Source: Roseivirga thermotolerans
GTDB taxonomy: Bacteria; Bacteroidota; Bacteroidia; Cytophagales; Cyclobacteriaceae
NCBI RefSeq assembly: GCF_014653175.1
Contig: NZ_BNAG01000003.1
Coordinates: 186,001 to 250,000, forward strand
DNA: 64,000 nt
Direction: 5' to 3'
The first letter of the stretch is position 1. Every line of letters starts with the position of its first letter. Under the pieces are notes generated by a model, which saw only the letters and a list, made by a program, of their open reading frames with translations, searched no databases and had not been told where the DNA came from. This document shows positions 8,508 through 20,424 of the stretch, in pieces. Position numbers and translations under genes: made by a program.

Positions 8508-8951
8508 ATGGCTAAGGAAATTTCTGGTTATCTGAAGTTGCAAGTCAAGGGTGGCCAAGCCAATCCTTCTCCTCCGGTGGGTCCTGCTTTGGGTTCAAAG
8601 GGACTCAATATTATGGAGTTTTGCAAGCAATTCAACGGACGTACTCAGGATAAAATGGGTCAGGTTCTTCCTGTGCTTATTACTATTTATTCTGATAAGT
8701 CTTTTGACTTTGTAATTAAAACTCCTCCAGCACCAGTAATGCTAATGGAAGCTTCTAAAGTGAAGAAAGGTTCTTCTGAACCTAACCGAAACAAAGTAGG
8801 AAGCGTTACCTGGGATCAGGTAAAAGAGATTGCTGAGGTTAAAATGCCGGATTTGAATGCTTTTACAGTAGAATCTGCCATGAGAATGGTGGCTGGTACT
8901 GCCAGAAGCATGGGTTTAAAGGTTTCAGGTAAAGCCCCTTGGGAAAACTAA
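8508..8951 (+). CDS. rplK: 50S ribosomal protein L11
   Basis: A 147-residue stalk-base protein binding the GTPase-associated region of 23S rRNA. The family signatures are [15 protein letters not shown] (proline-rich N-terminal domain) and the C-terminal rRNA-binding [18 protein letters not shown]. It starts one base after the nusG stop. Confidence 0.98.
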   Translation: MAKEISGYLKLQVKGGQANPSPPVGPALGSKGLNIMEFCKQFNGRTQDKMGQVLPVLITIYSDKSFDFVIKTPPAPVMLMEASKVKKGSSEPNRNKVGSVTWDQVKEIAEVKMPDLNAFTVESAMRMVAGTARSMGLKVSGKAPWEN

Positions 8952-8962
8952 AGATTTAACAC

Positions 8963-9661
8963 ATGGGAAAGTTAACTAAGAAGCAAAAAGAGGCTTTGAG
9001 TAAATATGACCCAACTAAACTATACGCATTGGCCGAAGCAGCCAACCTTGTGAAAGAGGTGAATACTGCAACTTTTGATGCCTCTGTAGATATTGATATT
9101 AGATTGGGGGTAGATCCACGTAAAGCTGACCAAATGGTAAGAGGTGTAGTGGCCCTTCCACATGGTACAGGTAAAGAGGTAAAGGTATTGGTGCTTTGTA
9201 CTCCGGACAAGGAGGAAGAGGCCAAAGAAGCCGGTGCCGATTACGTTGGACTTGATGACTACATAGCAAAAATTGAAGGAGGTTGGACTGATGTTGATGT
9301 GATCATCACTATGCCAACTGTGATGGCTAAAGTAGGTCGTTTAGGTAGAGTACTCGGTCCTAGAGGTTTGATGCCAAACCCTAAGGCAGGTACAGTAACA
9401 CTTGACGTGGGTAAAGCGGTTCAAGATGTAAAAGGTGGTAAAATCGACTTTAAAGTAGATAAGTACGGTATCATTCATACCAGCATTGGAAAGGTGTCAT
9501 TCTCTCCTGAGAAGATTGCCGATAATGCTGCTGAAGTGATCAATACTATCTCAAAGTTGAAGCCTGCATCTTCGAAGGGAACATACTTTAAAAGTATTAA
9601 CCTTTCTACTACGCAGAGCCCAGGAATTAAAGTTGATAAGAGCTCAATTGCCGGATTATAA
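8963..9661 (+). CDS. rplA: 50S ribosomal protein L1
   Basis: A 232-residue two-domain protein of the L1 stalk that moves deacylated tRNA out of the E site. The conserved [21 protein letters not shown] signature (split here by the usual interdomain hinge) lies near residues 127-150. In other bacteria L1 represses translation of rplK-rplA by binding their mRNA; I did not identify that site here. Confidence 0.98.
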   Translation: MGKLTKKQKEALSKYDPTKLYALAEAANLVKEVNTATFDASVDIDIRLGVDPRKADQMVRGVVALPHGTGKEVKVLVLCTPDKEEEAKEAGADYVGLDDYIAKIEGGWTDVDVIITMPTVMAKVGRLGRVLGPRGLMPNPKAGTVTLDVGKAVQDVKGGKIDFKVDKYGIIHTSIGKVSFSPEKIADNAAEVINTISKLKPASSKGTYFKSINLSTTQSPGIKVDKSSIAGL

Positions 9662-9663
9662 TC

Positions 9664-10197
9664 ATGACTAGAGAAGAAAAAGCAGTAGTTATAGAAGAGT
9701 TGGTAGAGAAGTTTTCATCGAACATGAACTTCTACATTACTGACGCTTCCGGTATGTCGGTGGCTCAAACCAACTCGTTGAGAAGGCTGTGCTTCGAAAA
9801 AGGTATCGAGTACAGAGTTGTAAAGAATACTTTGATTCAAAAGGCATTGCAGCGAATGGACGCTGACTACACTCCTTTTGATGAAAAAGTGTTGAAAGGT
9901 TTTTCTGGTGTAATGTTTTCAGGTGAAGACGCTAACGCACCGGCAAAATTGATCAAAGAATTTAGAAAAAAATCGGGCGGACAATCTCCAGTATTAAAAG
10001 GCGCTTCCATCGATACAGATCTTTTTATTGGAGAAGAGAATTTAGATATGTTGAGCCAGCTTAAGTCTAAGGCTGAGCTTATTGGTGAGGTTATTACCTT
10101 ACTGCAATCTCCTGCTAAGAATGTTGTTTCTGGCCTTAAAGGTGCAGGCGGCAAGCTGGCTGGTATTCTCAAGACTTTGTCTGAACGTGAAAACTAA
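9664..10197 (+). CDS. rplJ: 50S ribosomal protein L10
   Basis: A 177-residue protein that anchors the L7/L12 dimers to the ribosomal stalk. The N-terminal rRNA-binding domain has TDASGMSVAQTNSLRR and YRVVKNTL; the C-terminal helix ending GKLAGILKTLSEREN carries the L12 dimer sites. It starts 2 bases after rplA, leaving no room for a separate L10 leader in that gap. Confidence 0.97.
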   Translation: MTREEKAVVIEELVEKFSSNMNFYITDASGMSVAQTNSLRRLCFEKGIEYRVVKNTLIQKALQRMDADYTPFDEKVLKGFSGVMFSGEDANAPAKLIKEFRKKSGGQSPVLKGASIDTDLFIGEENLDMLSQLKSKAELIGEVITLLQSPAKNVVSGLKGAGGKLAGILKTLSEREN

Positions 10198-10237
10198 TTA
10201 TTTAACCAAGATTTAAAACTTTATAACAATTAATAAA

Positions 10238-10621
10238 ATGGCAGATTTGAAAGCATTCGCAGAACAGTTGGTGAATTTAACTGTGAAAGAAGTAAACGAA
10301 TTGGCTGACATCCTTAAAGAAGAGTACGGTATTGAACCTGCAGCTGCTGCTGTAGCTGTTGCTGGCCCAGCTGCTGGTGGCGGAGACGGTGAAGGTGGTG
10401 CAGAGGAAAAATCATCTTTCGATGTAGTACTTAAATCTGCAGGTAGCGCTAAGCTAGCTGTGGTTAAACTTGTAAAAGAATTGACAGGTTTAGGATTGAA
10501 AGAAGCTAAAGAAGTAGTTGATGGTGCTCCTAAAGCAGTAAAAGAAGGAGTAGCTAAAGACGAAGCTGAAGCGCTTAAGAAGCAGCTTGAAGAGGCTGGC
10601 GCTGAAGTAGAGCTTAAGTAA
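10238..10621 (+). CDS. rplL: 50S ribosomal protein L7/L12
   Basis: A 127-residue acidic stalk protein that recruits translation GTPases. It shows the N-terminal dimerisation helix, an Ala/Gly-rich hinge (about 37-55) and the C-terminal domain with [20 protein letters not shown], the factor-binding helices. The gene is followed by a structured 170-base gap before rpoB. Confidence 0.98.
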   Translation: MADLKAFAEQLVNLTVKEVNELADILKEEYGIEPAAAAVAVAGPAAGGGDGEGGAEEKSSFDVVLKSAGSAKLAVVKLVKELTGLGLKEAKEVVDGAPKAVKEGVAKDEAEALKKQLEEAGAEVELK

Positions 10622-10628
10622 TTTGAAC

Positions 10629-10684
10629 AGCCATAAGTGATTATGGCTAAGGATCAGGCCCTGGTCTCTATCCCGTAATTCGGG
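10629..10684 (+). promoter_or_regulatory. hairpins in the rplL-rpoB intergenic region
   Basis: The 10622-10791 gap has a perfect 8-bp hairpin AGCCATAA/TTATGGCT with a GTGA loop (10629-10648), and a second TCCCG/CGGGA hairpin (10670-10684). Neither has a T-run, so they look like processing or partial attenuation sites rather than full terminators. E. coli has an attenuator and RNase III site at this same place; homology is not implied. Confidence 0.5.
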
Positions 10685-10791
10685 ATTGGAACCACGGGTC
10701 TTTTCCTGTTTGTACACACTTTGGAGGCTCCGGCTTCCTTCCGCATCTTAACGGTGCAACTTGAATTATTGAAAACAAAAATTATACGGCC

Positions 10792-13700
10792 TTGGCTATT
10801 CTAGCAAATCAATCAGAAAGAATAAATTTCTCTTCGATTAAATCAGTATTGGATTATCCTGATTTTCTTGATGTGCAGATCAAGTCGTTCAAGGATTTCT
10901 TTCAATTAGAAACCCCTGCCGACAAGAGAACACAAGATGGGCTTTTCAAAGTATTTTCTGAAAACTTCCCAATCTCTGATTCTCGAGAAAATTTCGTATT
11001 GGAATTCATTGATTATTTGGTCGATCCTCCCAAATATTCTGTCTCAGAATGTATCGATAGAGGTCTTACCTACTCTGTGCCTTTAAAGGCAAAGCTTCGC
11101 CTTACTTGTAATGACGAAGACAACGAAGACTTTGAAACTATCGAGCAAGAAGTATTCCTGGGCAATATTCCTTACATGACCGAAAAAGGGTCGTTTGTGG
11201 TGAATGGTGCCGAGCGAGTAATCGTTTCGCAGCTTCACAGGTCTCCTGGAGTGTTCTTTGCTCAAAGCAAACACACCAACGGTACAACTTTGTATTCGGC
11301 CAGAATCATTCCTTTCAAAGGATCCTGGATTGAATTTGCAACCGATGTGAATAGCGTGATGTACGCCTACATCGACCGTAAGAAAAAATTCCCCGTAACC
11401 ACTCTTTTGAGAGCCATTGGTTACGGAACAGATAAAGACATTTTAGACCTGTTTGGCCTCTCAGAAGAAGTTCCGGCCAAGAAAACAGTACTTAAGAAGG
11501 CCATTGGTCGTAAGCTGGCCGCCAGAGTATTGAGAACATGGGTAGAAGATTTTGTGGACGAAGATACCGGTGAGGTGGTTTCTATTCACAGAAACGAAGT
11601 GTTGTTAGAAAGAGACTCAGTGTTGTCTGAAGAAGACATAGACCTCATTATTGAGGCCGATGTTGAGTCAGTTATCCTTCACAGAGAGGATATCAACATT
11701 GCTGACTACACCATTATCTACAATACCCTTCAAAAAGATAATTCAAACTCAGAAAAAGAAGCAGTAGAGCAAATCTATCGTCAGTTGAGAAACACTGAGG
11801 CACCAGATGAGCAAACTGCAAGAGATATTATTCAGTCACTCTTTTTCTCTGACAAACGATATGATTTGGGTGAAGTTGGTCGATACAGAATCAACAAAAA
11901 GCTCAATCTTGAAATTGACTCTGAGAAGAGAGTATTGACTACCCAAGACATTATCTCTATTGTGAAGTACCTCATTGGTCTTATTAACTCCAGGGCAGTA
12001 GTCGATGATATCGACCACCTTTCTAACAGGAGAGTAAGAACAGTGGGTGAGCAGCTTTATGCTCAGTTCGGAGTTGGTTTGGCACGTATGGCCAGAACCA
12101 TTAAAGAGCGAATGAATGTTCGAGACAACGAAGATTTTAAGCCGGTTGATTTGATCAATGCCAGAACGCTGTCTTCTGTAATCAACTCATTCTTCGGAAC
12201 CAACCAGCTCTCTCAGTTCATGGATCAAACCAACCCATTGGCTGAGATTACTCACAAAAGAAGAATGTCGGCCTTAGGTCCGGGTGGTCTTTCAAGAGAA
12301 AGAGCCGGGTTTGAGGTGCGTGACGTTCACTACACCCACTACGGCCGCTTGTGTACTATTGAAACCCCTGAGGGACCTAACATTGGTTTGATCTCCTCAC
12401 TCTGTGTACATGCCAAAGTAAACAGCATGGGCTTCATTGAAACACCATATAGAAAAGTGGTGGATGGTAAAGTGAATATGTCTGAGAACGTAGTTTACTT
12501 AACTGCTGAAGAGGAAGATACGCACAACATTGCTCAGGCCAACGCTCCGCTAAAAGATAACGGAGAGTTTATAAATGATAGAGTAAAGGCAAGGTTTGAA
12601 GGAGACTTCCCGGTGGTGGAGCCTAAAGAGCTCTCTTACATGGATGTGGCTCCTAACCAGATTGTGTCTGTGGCTGCCTCATTGATTCCTTTCCTAGAGC
12701 ATGACGATGCCAACCGTGCATTGATGGGCTCGAACATGCAGCGCCAGGCCGTGCCATTATTGAAGCCGGAAGCTCCAATTGTGGGTACAGGTTTGGAAGC
12801 AAGAGCTGCCAGAGACTCACGTACGCTGGTAATTGCCGAAGAAGATGGAGTAGTAGATTATGTAGATGCTACAAAAATTGTGATCAAATACAACCAGACT
12901 AGCGAAGATGAGCTGGTAAACTTTGACACTGAATATAAAACTTACGATCTCATTAAGTTTAGAAGAACCAACCAGGATACCTGCATTAACCTGAAGCCTA
13001 TTGTTCTCAAAGGCGATAAAGTGCAGAAAGGTCAGGTATTGTGCGAAGGTTATTCTACCGAAGGTGGCGAGCTTGCCCTTGGTAAAAACCTTAAAGTAGC
13101 TTACATGCCATGGCAGGGCTACAACTTTGAGGATGCCATTGTAATCTCTGAGCGAGTGGTAAGAGACGATGTGTTTACTTCAATCCACATCGATGAATAC
13201 GAACTCGAAGTGAGAGATACCAAGAGAGGGGAAGAAGAACTCACCTCAGAGATTCCGAACGTAAGTGAGGAAGCGGTGAAAAACCTCGATGAGAATGGTA
13301 TTATCAGAGTAGGTGCAGAGATCAAAGAAGGAGATATCCTCATTGGTAAAATCACTCCTAAAGGTGAGACCGATCCTACCCCTGAAGAGAAGCTTCTAAG
13401 AGCGATCTTTGGCGACAAGGCCGGTGATGTGAAAGATGCTTCACTGAAAGCTTCGCCATCATTGAGAGGAGTGGTTATCGATACCAAGCTATTCTCAAGA
13501 CCTAAGAAAGACAAAGACCTGAGAGCTAAGTCTAAGAAAGAGGTTGAAGTATTGAAAGCGCAGTACAGCAAAGACCTTACTGCCGTAAGAAACCAAATGA
13601 TCGAAAAGCTTGTGAAACTCCTCGATGGCAAAGTGTCGCAAGGTGTGAAACACAAGTTTGGAGACGAGATCATTTCTAAAGGAGTTAAGTTCAACAGAAA

Positions 13701-14667
13701 CAATATTTCTCAGAACCTATTCCCGGAGAAGAACATATACAGAGACGAGAGCAACTACAGTGTTCAAGAGGAAGTAAACCTCATTTCAGACCTTAACCTG
13801 GAAGGTTGGACTGACGATGAGAAAACCAACGAACTACTGGCCAGATTGGTAAAGAACTACAACATTAAGAGAAACGAGATTGCCGGAGAATTCAAGCGTC
13901 AGCGTTTCACAATTGAAGTAGGAGATGAATTACCAACTGGTATCGTACAGCTGGCCAAAGTATACATCGCCAAGAAGCGTAAGCTCAAGGTGGGAGATAA
14001 AATGGCCGGTCGTCACGGTAACAAAGGTGTGGTTGCTAAAATCGTTAGAGAAGAAGACATGCCATTCTTGGAAGATGGAACACCAATGGATATCGTATTG
14101 AACCCGCTTGGTGTACCTTCAAGGATGAATATTGGTCAGATCTACGAAACAGTGTTGGCATGGGCCGGAGAAAAGCTAGGTAGAAAATATGCTACCCCGA
14201 TTTTCGATGGTGCCAGCATGGAAGATGTAGACAACGAGTTGGCAGAGGCAGGCTTGCCTAAGGCCGGTAGGGTTTACCTATACGATGGTTTGTCCGGAGT
14301 TAGGTTCGACCAGCCGGTAACCGTAGGTGTTGCCTATATGCTTAAACTCGGTCACCTGGTAGATGATAAGATGCACGCCCGTTCAATCGGACCTTACTCA
14401 CTCATTACTCAGCAACCATTGGGTGGTAAAGCCCAGTTTGGTGGTCAGCGTTTTGGAGAGATGGAGGTTTGGGCACTTGAGGCCTTTGGTGCATCTCACG
14501 TACTACAGGAAATTCTGACCGTGAAGTCTGATGATGTAATCGGTAGAGCAAAGGCTTATGAAGCCATTGTAAAAGGCGATTCGATCCCTAAGCCGAATAT
14601 TCCTGAATCATTCAACGTACTGGTTCACGAATTGAGAGGTTTGGCCCTCGAAATTACATTAGACTAA
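10792..14667 (+). CDS. rpoB: RNA polymerase beta subunit
   Basis: A 1291-residue catalytic subunit of RNA polymerase. The rifampicin pocket (about residues 468-515) reads [20 protein letters not shown] and then [12 protein letters not shown], with the Asp, His and Ser positions of sensitive enzymes present. [15 protein letters not shown] near 1069 is the conserved beta-beta' interface. Translation appears to start at TTG: the in-frame stop is at 10762-10764, no ATG or GTG lies between it and 10792, and the conserved ERINFSSIK sequence begins nine residues later. rpoC follows after 44 bases. Confidence 0.97.
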   Translation: MAILANQSERINFSSIKSVLDYPDFLDVQIKSFKDFFQLETPADKRTQDGLFKVFSENFPISDSRENFVLEFIDYLVDPPKYSVSECIDRGLTYSVPLKAKLRLTCNDEDNEDFETIEQEVFLGNIPYMTEKGSFVVNGAERVIVSQLHRSPGVFFAQSKHTNGTTLYSARIIPFKGSWIEFATDVNSVMYAYIDRKKKFPVTTLLRAIGYGTDKDILDLFGLSEEVPAKKTVLKKAIGRKLAARVLRTWVEDFVDEDTGEVVSIHRNEVLLERDSVLSEEDIDLIIEADVESVILHREDINIADYTIIYNTLQKDNSNSEKEAVEQIYRQLRNTEAPDEQTARDIIQSLFFSDKRYDLGEVGRYRINKKLNLEIDSEKRVLTTQDIISIVKYLIGLINSRAVVDDIDHLSNRRVRTVGEQLYAQFGVGLARMARTIKERMNVRDNEDFKPVDLINARTLSSVINSFFGTNQLSQFMDQTNPLAEITHKRRMSALGPGGLSRERAGFEVRDVHYTHYGRLCTIETPEGPNIGLISSLCVHAKVNSMGFIETPYRKVVDGKVNMSENVVYLTAEEEDTHNIAQANAPLKDNGEFINDRVKARFEGDFPVVEPKELSYMDVAPNQIVSVAASLIPFLEHDDANRALMGSNMQRQAVPLLKPEAPIVGTGLEARAARDSRTLVIAEEDGVVDYVDATKIVIKYNQTSEDELVNFDTEYKTYDLIKFRRTNQDTCINLKPIVLKGDKVQKGQVLCEGYSTEGGELALGKNLKVAYMPWQGYNFEDAIVISERVVRDDVFTSIHIDEYELEVRDTKRGEEELTSEIPNVSEEAVKNLDENGIIRVGAEIKEGDILIGKITPKGETDPTPEEKLLRAIFGDKAGDVKDASLKASPSLRGVVIDTKLFSRPKKDKDLRAKSKKEVEVLKAQYSKDLTAVRNQMIEKLVKLLDGKVSQGVKHKFGDEIISKGVKFNRNNISQNLFPEKNIYRDESNYSVQEEVNLISDLNLEGWTDDEKTNELLARLVKNYNIKRNEIAGEFKRQRFTIEVGDELPTGIVQLAKVYIAKKRKLKVGDKMAGRHGNKGVVAKIVREEDMPFLEDGTPMDIVLNPLGVPSRMNIGQIYETVLAWAGEKLGRKYATPIFDGASMEDVDNELAEAGLPKAGRVYLYDGLSGVRFDQPVTVGVAYMLKLGHLVDDKMHARSIGPYSLITQQPLGGKAQFGGQRFGEMEVWALEAFGASHVLQEILTVKSDDVIGRAKAYEAIVKGDSIPKPNIPESFNVLVHELRGLALEITLD

Positions 14668-14711
14668 TGCATGTTTATTTGGCTTAGGCCGCTAATTAGA
14701 ATCAAAAAGCT

Positions 14712-17700
14712 ATGGCATTTAAAAAGAATAGAAAACTTAACAACGACTTTAACAAAGTCACGATTAGCTTGGCTTCTCCGGAATCCATACTGGAGTCTTC
14801 ACATGGTGAAGTAACCCAGCCGGAGACGATTAACTACAGAACCTACAAACCAGAAATGGGAGGTTTGTTCTGCGAGAGAATCTTTGGTCCTGTGAAGGAC
14901 TGGGAATGTCATTGTGGAAAATATAAGAGAATCAGATATAAAGGCATTATCTGCGACCGTTGTGGTGTTGAAGTAACGGAGAAGAAGGTGCGTAGAGAAA
15001 GAATGGGGCACATCGAATTGGTGGTTCCTGTGGCCCATATCTGGTATTTCAAGTCACTTCCTAATAAAATTGGTTACCTGCTTGGTTTGCCAACCAAAAA
15101 GCTGGATCAGATAATCTATTATGAAAGATATGTCGTAATTCAGCCGGGTATCAAAGAAGAAGAGGGCATTAGCTACATGGATTTCCTTACGGAAGACGAA
15201 TACCTGGATATTCTGGATAAGCTTCCGCGCGAAAACCAAATGCTCGATGATGACGATCCACAAAAGTTCATCGCCAAAATGGGTGCCGAGGCACTCGAAA
15301 TGCTTCTTTCAAGAATTCAGCTAGACGAGCTATCCTATCAGCTTCGTCATCAGGCTGCAACAGATACTTCTCAGCAAAGAAAGGCAGAAGCCCTAAAGAG
15401 ACTGAGAGTAGTAGAAGCTTTCCGTGATGCCAAAACCAGAATTGAGAACCGCCCTGAGTGGATGATCATTAAGATGGTACCGGTTATTCCACCGGAGTTG
15501 AGACCATTGGTACCACTAGACGGAGGTAGATTCGCTACTTCAGATTTGAATGATCTGTACAGAAGAGTAATTATTAGAAACAACCGTTTGAAGCGTCTTA
15601 TCGACATCAAAGCACCAGAGGTGATTTTGAGAAACGAAAAGCGAATGCTTCAGGAGGCAGTTGATTCACTCTTCGATAACTCAAGAAAAGTTAATGCAGT
15701 AAGATCAGATGGTAACCGTGCGCTAAAATCTTTGAGTGATATGCTTAAAGGTAAGCAAGGACGTTTCCGTCAGAACTTGTTGGGTAAAAGGGTAGACTAC
15801 TCTGGCCGTTCGGTGATCGTTGTAGGTCCTGAATTGAAGCTGCATGAGTGCGGTCTTCCTAAAGATATGGCAGCCGAGCTGTTCAAGCCGTTCATTATCA
15901 GAAAACTGATTGAAAGAGGTATTGTAAAAACAGTTAAGTCGGCCAAGAAAATTGTAGACAGAAAAGACCCCGTAGTTTGGGATATCCTCGAAAACGTATT
16001 GAAAGGACATCCTGTATTGCTCAACCGTGCTCCGACATTGCACAGATTGGGTATTCAGGCGTTCCAACCCAAACTAATCGAAGGTAAGGCTATTCAGTTG
16101 CACCCATTGGTATGTACAGCATTCAACGCTGACTTTGATGGTGACCAAATGGCCGTTCACGTTCCTCTTGGGCACGATGCTGTGCTTGAAGCAAGCTTGT
16201 TAATGCTTTCTTCACACAACATACTCAACCCGGCCAACGGTGCGCCAATTACCGTTCCTTCACAAGACATGGTACTTGGCTTATACTATGTAACCAAGGG
16301 TAGAAGATCTACAGAAGATTTTAAGGTAGAAGGAGAGGGCATGAGATTCTACTCTGCAGAGGAAGTAATCATTGCCCTTAATGAAGGAAAGCTTTCTAAG
16401 CACGCTTACATTCACGTAAAAACCAAGGTTCGTGAAAACGATGAGTTGGTTGAAAAAGTGATAGAGACCGTAGCGGGTAGAGTGTTGTTCAACGAAACTG
16501 TACCGGAAGAAGTAGGTTTTGTGAATGAGCTGCTGACTAAGAAGAAGCTTCAGAAAATTATTCAGAACGTAGTAAATATCTGTGGTATAGCTAAAACCGC
16601 TCAGTTCCTGGATGATATCAAGGAGCTAGGTTTCCAAATGGCCTACAAAGGTGGTCTCTCAATGGGTCTTGATGATATCCATATTCCGGAGTCTAAAGAC
16701 GAGTTGATTGCCAGTGCCAAGGAAGAAGTAGATGCCGTATGGCAAAACTACCTGATGGGTCTTATCACAGACAACGAGCGCTACAATCAGGTTATTGATA
16801 TCTGGACCCGTGTAAACACGCGTTTGACCAACGGACTGATGCAGCAGATGGAAGAAGACCAGCAAGGTTTTAACTCCATCTTTATGATGATGCACTCAGG
16901 AGCAAGGGGTTCGAGAGAGCAGATTAGACAGCTCGGAGGTATGAGAGGTCTGATGGCCAAGCCACAAAAGAACCTTGCCGGTTCGGTGGGAGCCATCATC
17001 GAAAACCCAATTCTATCGAACTTTAAAGAAGGTTTGGATGTATTGGAGTACTTTATCTCTACCCACGGTGCACGTAAAGGTCTTGCCGATACCGCTTTGA
17101 AAACTGCCGATGCCGGTTACCTTACCAGACGTTTGGTTGATGTAGCCCAGGATTGTGTGGTAAACGAAGAAGACTGTGGAACACTGAGAGGACTTACTGT
17201 TTCTGCCCTCAAAGACAATGAAGACGTAGTAGAACCACTTTCTGAAAGAATTTTAGGAAGAGTTTCTGTTCATGATATTTACGATCCGATTACCGAAGAG
17301 CTGATTATAGCTTCAGGTGAAGAGTTTACTGAAAAGATTGCTGAGCAGCTCGATGAGTCGGCTATCGAAGAAGTAGAAATCAGATCAGTACTTACCTGTG
17401 AGTCTAAAAGAGGAGTTTGCTCCAAATGTTATGGTAGAAACCTATCTACTAACAAGATGGTGCAAAAAGGAGAAGCTGTTGGTGTAATTGCCGCTCAGTC
17501 AATCGGTGAACCAGGTACACAGCTTACACTAAGAACATTCCACGTGGGTGGTACTGCCTCGAACATTGCTGTAGACGCGATGATTCAGGCCAAGTTCGAT
17601 GGTGTGATTCAGTTTGAAGAACTTAGATCTTTACCAACTACTGACGATGAAGGCAATAAGATCAACATCGTGATGGGTAGAACCGGTGAGATTCAAATAG

Positions 17701-19019
17701 TTGATCCTAAGTCCAAGAAGGTGCTTATCTCTAACCACGTGCCTTATGGTGCAGTGCTCAAAGTAAAAGAAGGAGATAAAGTAGAGAAGGGCCAGGAACT
17801 ATGTAAGTGGGATCCGTACAATGCGGTAATACTTTCAGAGTTTGACGGAACCATCGAGTTCGAATCCATTGAAGAAGGAATTACCTTCAAAGAGGAGTTC
17901 GATGAGCAAACAGGACACAGAGAGAAAGTAATTACCGATACTAAAGACAAAAACAAGAACCCTGCGGTGATTGTGAAGTCTAAGAATGAAACCAAATCTT
18001 ACAACATTCCGGTAGGTGCCCACCTTTCTGTAGAGATAGGAGATAAAGTAAAAGTAGGACAGCCTTTGGCTAAGATTCCTAGAACCATGGGTAAATCACG
18101 CGATATTACGGGTGGTCTTCCAAGGGTAACAGAATTGTTCGAAGCCAGAAACCCATCTAACCCGGCCGTTGTGTCTGAAATTGATGGTGTAGTAACCTAC
18201 GGTGGTATTAAGAGAGGTAACCGTGAAATCTTCATTGAGTCTAAAGACGGTGTGAAGAAGAAGTACATGGTGCCGCTTTCTAAGCACATTCTTGTTCAAG
18301 ACAATGACTTCGTAAGAGCAGGGTATCCATTGTCTGATGGTGCCATTACTCCAAACGATATCTTGAATATTCAAGGACCAACTGCTGTTCAGGAATATTT
18401 GGTGAACGAGATTCAGGAAGTATACCGACTGCAAGGGGTGAAAATCAACGATAAGCACATTGAGGTTATCGTGAAGCAGATGATGCAGAAGGTAGAAATA
18501 ATCGATGCAGGAGATACCCAATTCCTTCCTGGTCAGGTAGTAGATAAGTTTGTTTTCATGGAAGAAAACGACTCTATTCTCGACATGAAGGTTGTGTCTG
18601 ATGCCGGAGACTCAGAGAATTTCAAGCCAGGTCAAATTGTTTCTCCACGAGATTTGAGAGATGAGAACTCAAGCTTGAAGAGACGTGATATGAAGTTGGT
18701 AGAGGTAAGAGATGCGCAACCAGCGGTGTCTCAACCAAAACTACAAGGTATCACTCAAGCCTCTTTGGGTACAGATAGCTTCATTTCGGCAGCATCATTC
18801 CAGGAAACCACCAAAGTATTGAGTGAAGCCTCAATCAAAGGTAAGGCCGATACATTGAACGGATTGAAAGAAAACGTAATTGTTGGACATTTGATCCCGG
18901 CTGGTACCGGAATGAGAGAGTATGAAAACCTCATAGTAGGCAACAAAGAAGAATATGAAAAACTTCAGGCTGCCAAAGAGGCTTATCATTCAGAATCTGA
19001 AGAGAAAGTACAGTACTAA
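14712..19019 (+). CDS. rpoC: RNA polymerase beta' subunit
   Basis: A 1435-residue subunit holding the active-site magnesium. The zinc ribbon [13 protein letters not shown]...CDRCG lies near residues 65-88, the catalytic [12 protein letters not shown] near 472, and the second zinc site C...CSKC near 895-906. The trigger loop region includes [16 protein letters not shown]. Its length is typical of Bacteroidota. It is cotranscribed with rpoB and followed by the DUF3467 gene. Confidence 0.98.
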   Translation: MAFKKNRKLNNDFNKVTISLASPESILESSHGEVTQPETINYRTYKPEMGGLFCERIFGPVKDWECHCGKYKRIRYKGIICDRCGVEVTEKKVRRERMGHIELVVPVAHIWYFKSLPNKIGYLLGLPTKKLDQIIYYERYVVIQPGIKEEEGISYMDFLTEDEYLDILDKLPRENQMLDDDDPQKFIAKMGAEALEMLLSRIQLDELSYQLRHQAATDTSQQRKAEALKRLRVVEAFRDAKTRIENRPEWMIIKMVPVIPPELRPLVPLDGGRFATSDLNDLYRRVIIRNNRLKRLIDIKAPEVILRNEKRMLQEAVDSLFDNSRKVNAVRSDGNRALKSLSDMLKGKQGRFRQNLLGKRVDYSGRSVIVVGPELKLHECGLPKDMAAELFKPFIIRKLIERGIVKTVKSAKKIVDRKDPVVWDILENVLKGHPVLLNRAPTLHRLGIQAFQPKLIEGKAIQLHPLVCTAFNADFDGDQMAVHVPLGHDAVLEASLLMLSSHNILNPANGAPITVPSQDMVLGLYYVTKGRRSTEDFKVEGEGMRFYSAEEVIIALNEGKLSKHAYIHVKTKVRENDELVEKVIETVAGRVLFNETVPEEVGFVNELLTKKKLQKIIQNVVNICGIAKTAQFLDDIKELGFQMAYKGGLSMGLDDIHIPESKDELIASAKEEVDAVWQNYLMGLITDNERYNQVIDIWTRVNTRLTNGLMQQMEEDQQGFNSIFMMMHSGARGSREQIRQLGGMRGLMAKPQKNLAGSVGAIIENPILSNFKEGLDVLEYFISTHGARKGLADTALKTADAGYLTRRLVDVAQDCVVNEEDCGTLRGLTVSALKDNEDVVEPLSERILGRVSVHDIYDPITEELIIASGEEFTEKIAEQLDESAIEEVEIRSVLTCESKRGVCSKCYGRNLSTNKMVQKGEAVGVIAAQSIGEPGTQLTLRTFHVGGTASNIAVDAMIQAKFDGVIQFEELRSLPTTDDEGNKINIVMGRTGEIQIVDPKSKKVLISNHVPYGAVLKVKEGDKVEKGQELCKWDPYNAVILSEFDGTIEFESIEEGITFKEEFDEQTGHREKVITDTKDKNKNPAVIVKSKNETKSYNIPVGAHLSVEIGDKVKVGQPLAKIPRTMGKSRDITGGLPRVTELFEARNPSNPAVVSEIDGVVTYGGIKRGNREIFIESKDGVKKKYMVPLSKHILVQDNDFVRAGYPLSDGAITPNDILNIQGPTAVQEYLVNEIQEVYRLQGVKINDKHIEVIVKQMMQKVEIIDAGDTQFLPGQVVDKFVFMEENDSILDMKVVSDAGDSENFKPGQIVSPRDLRDENSSLKRRDMKLVEVRDAQPAVSQPKLQGITQASLGTDSFISAASFQETTKVLSEASIKGKADTLNGLKENVIVGHLIPAGTGMREYENLIVGNKEEYEKLQAAKEAYHSESEEKVQY

Positions 19020-19035
19020 TTAGCAAAGCTTAGCT

Positions 19036-19356
19036 ATGGCAGAACAAAACGAGCAAAAACAGAACCAGCTGAATATTGAACTGACGGAAGAAGTTGCCGA
19101 AGGTCAATACGTGAACCTGGCCATGATTGCTCACTCAAACAGCGAGTTTGTGATCGATTTTATAAAGATGATGCCCGGTGTGCCAAAGGCCAAGGTGAAG
19201 TCGCGAATCGTAATTACTCCTGAACATGCCAAGCGACTGCTTTATGCACTGAAGGACAATATCGATAAGTTCGAGAATAACTTTGGACCAATAAAGCAGG
19301 CCGATGAACCGCCCAAATTCCCTATGAATTTTGGAGGTACCGTTGGCGAAGCTTAG
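19036..19356 (+). CDS. DUF3467 family protein
   Basis: A 106-residue cytosolic protein of unknown function. It matches the DUF3467 pattern: QYVNLAMIAHSNSEFVIDF, then PKAKVKSRIVITPEHAKRLLYAL near residues 50-75. There is no signal peptide or membrane segment. It sits 16 bases after rpoC and ends just before the terminator, so it is the last gene of the rpoBC unit; I infer, without more evidence, a link to transcription or its control. Confidence 0.8.
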   Translation: MAEQNEQKQNQLNIELTEEVAEGQYVNLAMIAHSNSEFVIDFIKMMPGVPKAKVKSRIVITPEHAKRLLYALKDNIDKFENNFGPIKQADEPPKFPMNFGGTVGEA

Positions 19357-19375
19357 CATTGAAACAATACAAATG

Positions 19376-19403
19376 AAGGGTTACTTCGGTAACCCTTTTT
19401 TTA
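19376..19403 (+). terminator. terminator of the secE-rpoC unit
   Basis: AAGGGTTAC (19376-19384) pairs with GTAACCCTT (19389-19397) around a TTCG tetraloop and is followed by a T-run. A textbook intrinsic terminator 20 bases after the DUF3467 stop. Confidence 0.93.
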
Positions 19404-19469
19404 TTACATAGGACTAAAATACAAGTAGTTAAAGGCGATGAACTATTCAATTTTATTTGATAGCATCTG

Positions 19470-19500
19470 TTTGTTTCAAAAACTTCTTTTGCTACCTTTG
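19470..19500 (+). promoter_or_regulatory. promoter of rpsL-rpsG-fusA-rpsJ
   Basis: TTTG at 19470-19473, 19 bases, then TACCTTTG at 19493-19500: a perfect Bacteroidota promoter, 46 bases before rpsL. Confidence 0.88.
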
Positions 19501-19546
19501 CAGTCCAAAATTTGTAACTAGGAAAATAAAATCTAAAATTCTGTAA

Positions 19547-19927
19547 ATGCCTACTATACAACAACTAGTAAGAAAGGGCCGAAAGAAATTGACTTCAAAG
19601 TCAAAATCTCCAGCTTTGGATAGCTGCCCGCAGAGAAGAGGGGTTTGTACTAGGGTGTATACAACTACTCCTAAAAAACCTAACTCAGCTATGAGAAAAG
19701 TAGCAAGGGTAAGGTTAACCAATGGAAAAGAAGTAAACGCCTACATCCCAGGTGAAGGTCATAACCTTCAGGAGCACTCAATTGTACTGATCAGAGGTGG
19801 TAGAGTAAAAGACCTTCCCGGTGTGAGATATCACATTATCCGAGGCGCATTAGATACTGCTGGTGTGAACGGTCGACTGCAAAGAAGATCGAAATACGGT
19901 GCAAAACGACCTAAAGACAAGAAATAA
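19547..19927 (+). CDS. rpsL: 30S ribosomal protein S12
   Basis: A 126-residue protein at the decoding centre. [18 protein letters not shown] contains the lysine (about residue 43) whose substitutions cause streptomycin resistance; the wild-type Lys is present, as is the second conserved Lys region in the [10 protein letters not shown] stretch. First gene of the str-type operon. Confidence 0.98.
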   Translation: MPTIQQLVRKGRKKLTSKSKSPALDSCPQRRGVCTRVYTTTPKKPNSAMRKVARVRLTNGKEVNAYIPGEGHNLQEHSIVLIRGGRVKDLPGVRYHIIRGALDTAGVNGRLQRRSKYGAKRPKDKK

Positions 19928-19941
19928 TCAATTAACAAATA

Positions 19942-20409
19942 ATGAGAAAAGCTAAACCAAAGAAGAGATATATTCTTCCTGACCCGAAGTTCCACGATAC
20001 TTTGGTGACTAAGTTCGTGAACTACCTGATGGTGGACGGTAAGAAGAGTATTGCCTACAGCATTTTCTACGATGCTATTGCTTTAGTAGAAAAGCGTACT
20101 GGTGAGAATGGTCTTGAGACTTGGAAAAAAGCATTGAGTAACATCATGCCTTCTGTTGAAGTGAAGTCGAGAAGAGTGGGTGGTGCTACCTTTCAGGTGC
20201 CTACCGAAGTAAGACCTTCCAGAAAGACATCACTCGGTATCAAGTGGATGATTTCCTTTGCCAGAAAAAGAGGTGAAAAAACCATGATGGAGCGATTGGC
20301 TGGAGAGATCATTGCCGCTTCTAAAGGAGAAGGAGCTGCTGTGAAGAAGAAAGATGATACTCACCGTATGGCAGAAGCAAACAAAGCATTTTCACACTTT
20401 AGATTTTAA
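19942..20409 (+). CDS. rpsG: 30S ribosomal protein S7
   Basis: A 155-residue primary assembly protein of the 30S head. The N-terminal [19 protein letters not shown] and central [19 protein letters not shown] are family signatures. It follows rpsL by 14 bases. In E. coli S7 represses this operon; no equivalent site was recognised. Confidence 0.98.
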   Translation: MRKAKPKKRYILPDPKFHDTLVTKFVNYLMVDGKKSIAYSIFYDAIALVEKRTGENGLETWKKALSNIMPSVEVKSRRVGGATFQVPTEVRPSRKTSLGIKWMISFARKRGEKTMMERLAGEIIAASKGEGAAVKKKDDTHRMAEANKAFSHFRF

Positions 20410-20424
20410 TTCCTACTAACAATC

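Noticed and set aside
13119-13703. 194-codon minus-strand frame inside rpoB
   Set aside because: Same reason: Ser/Leu-rich antisense of a conserved gene with no family signature.
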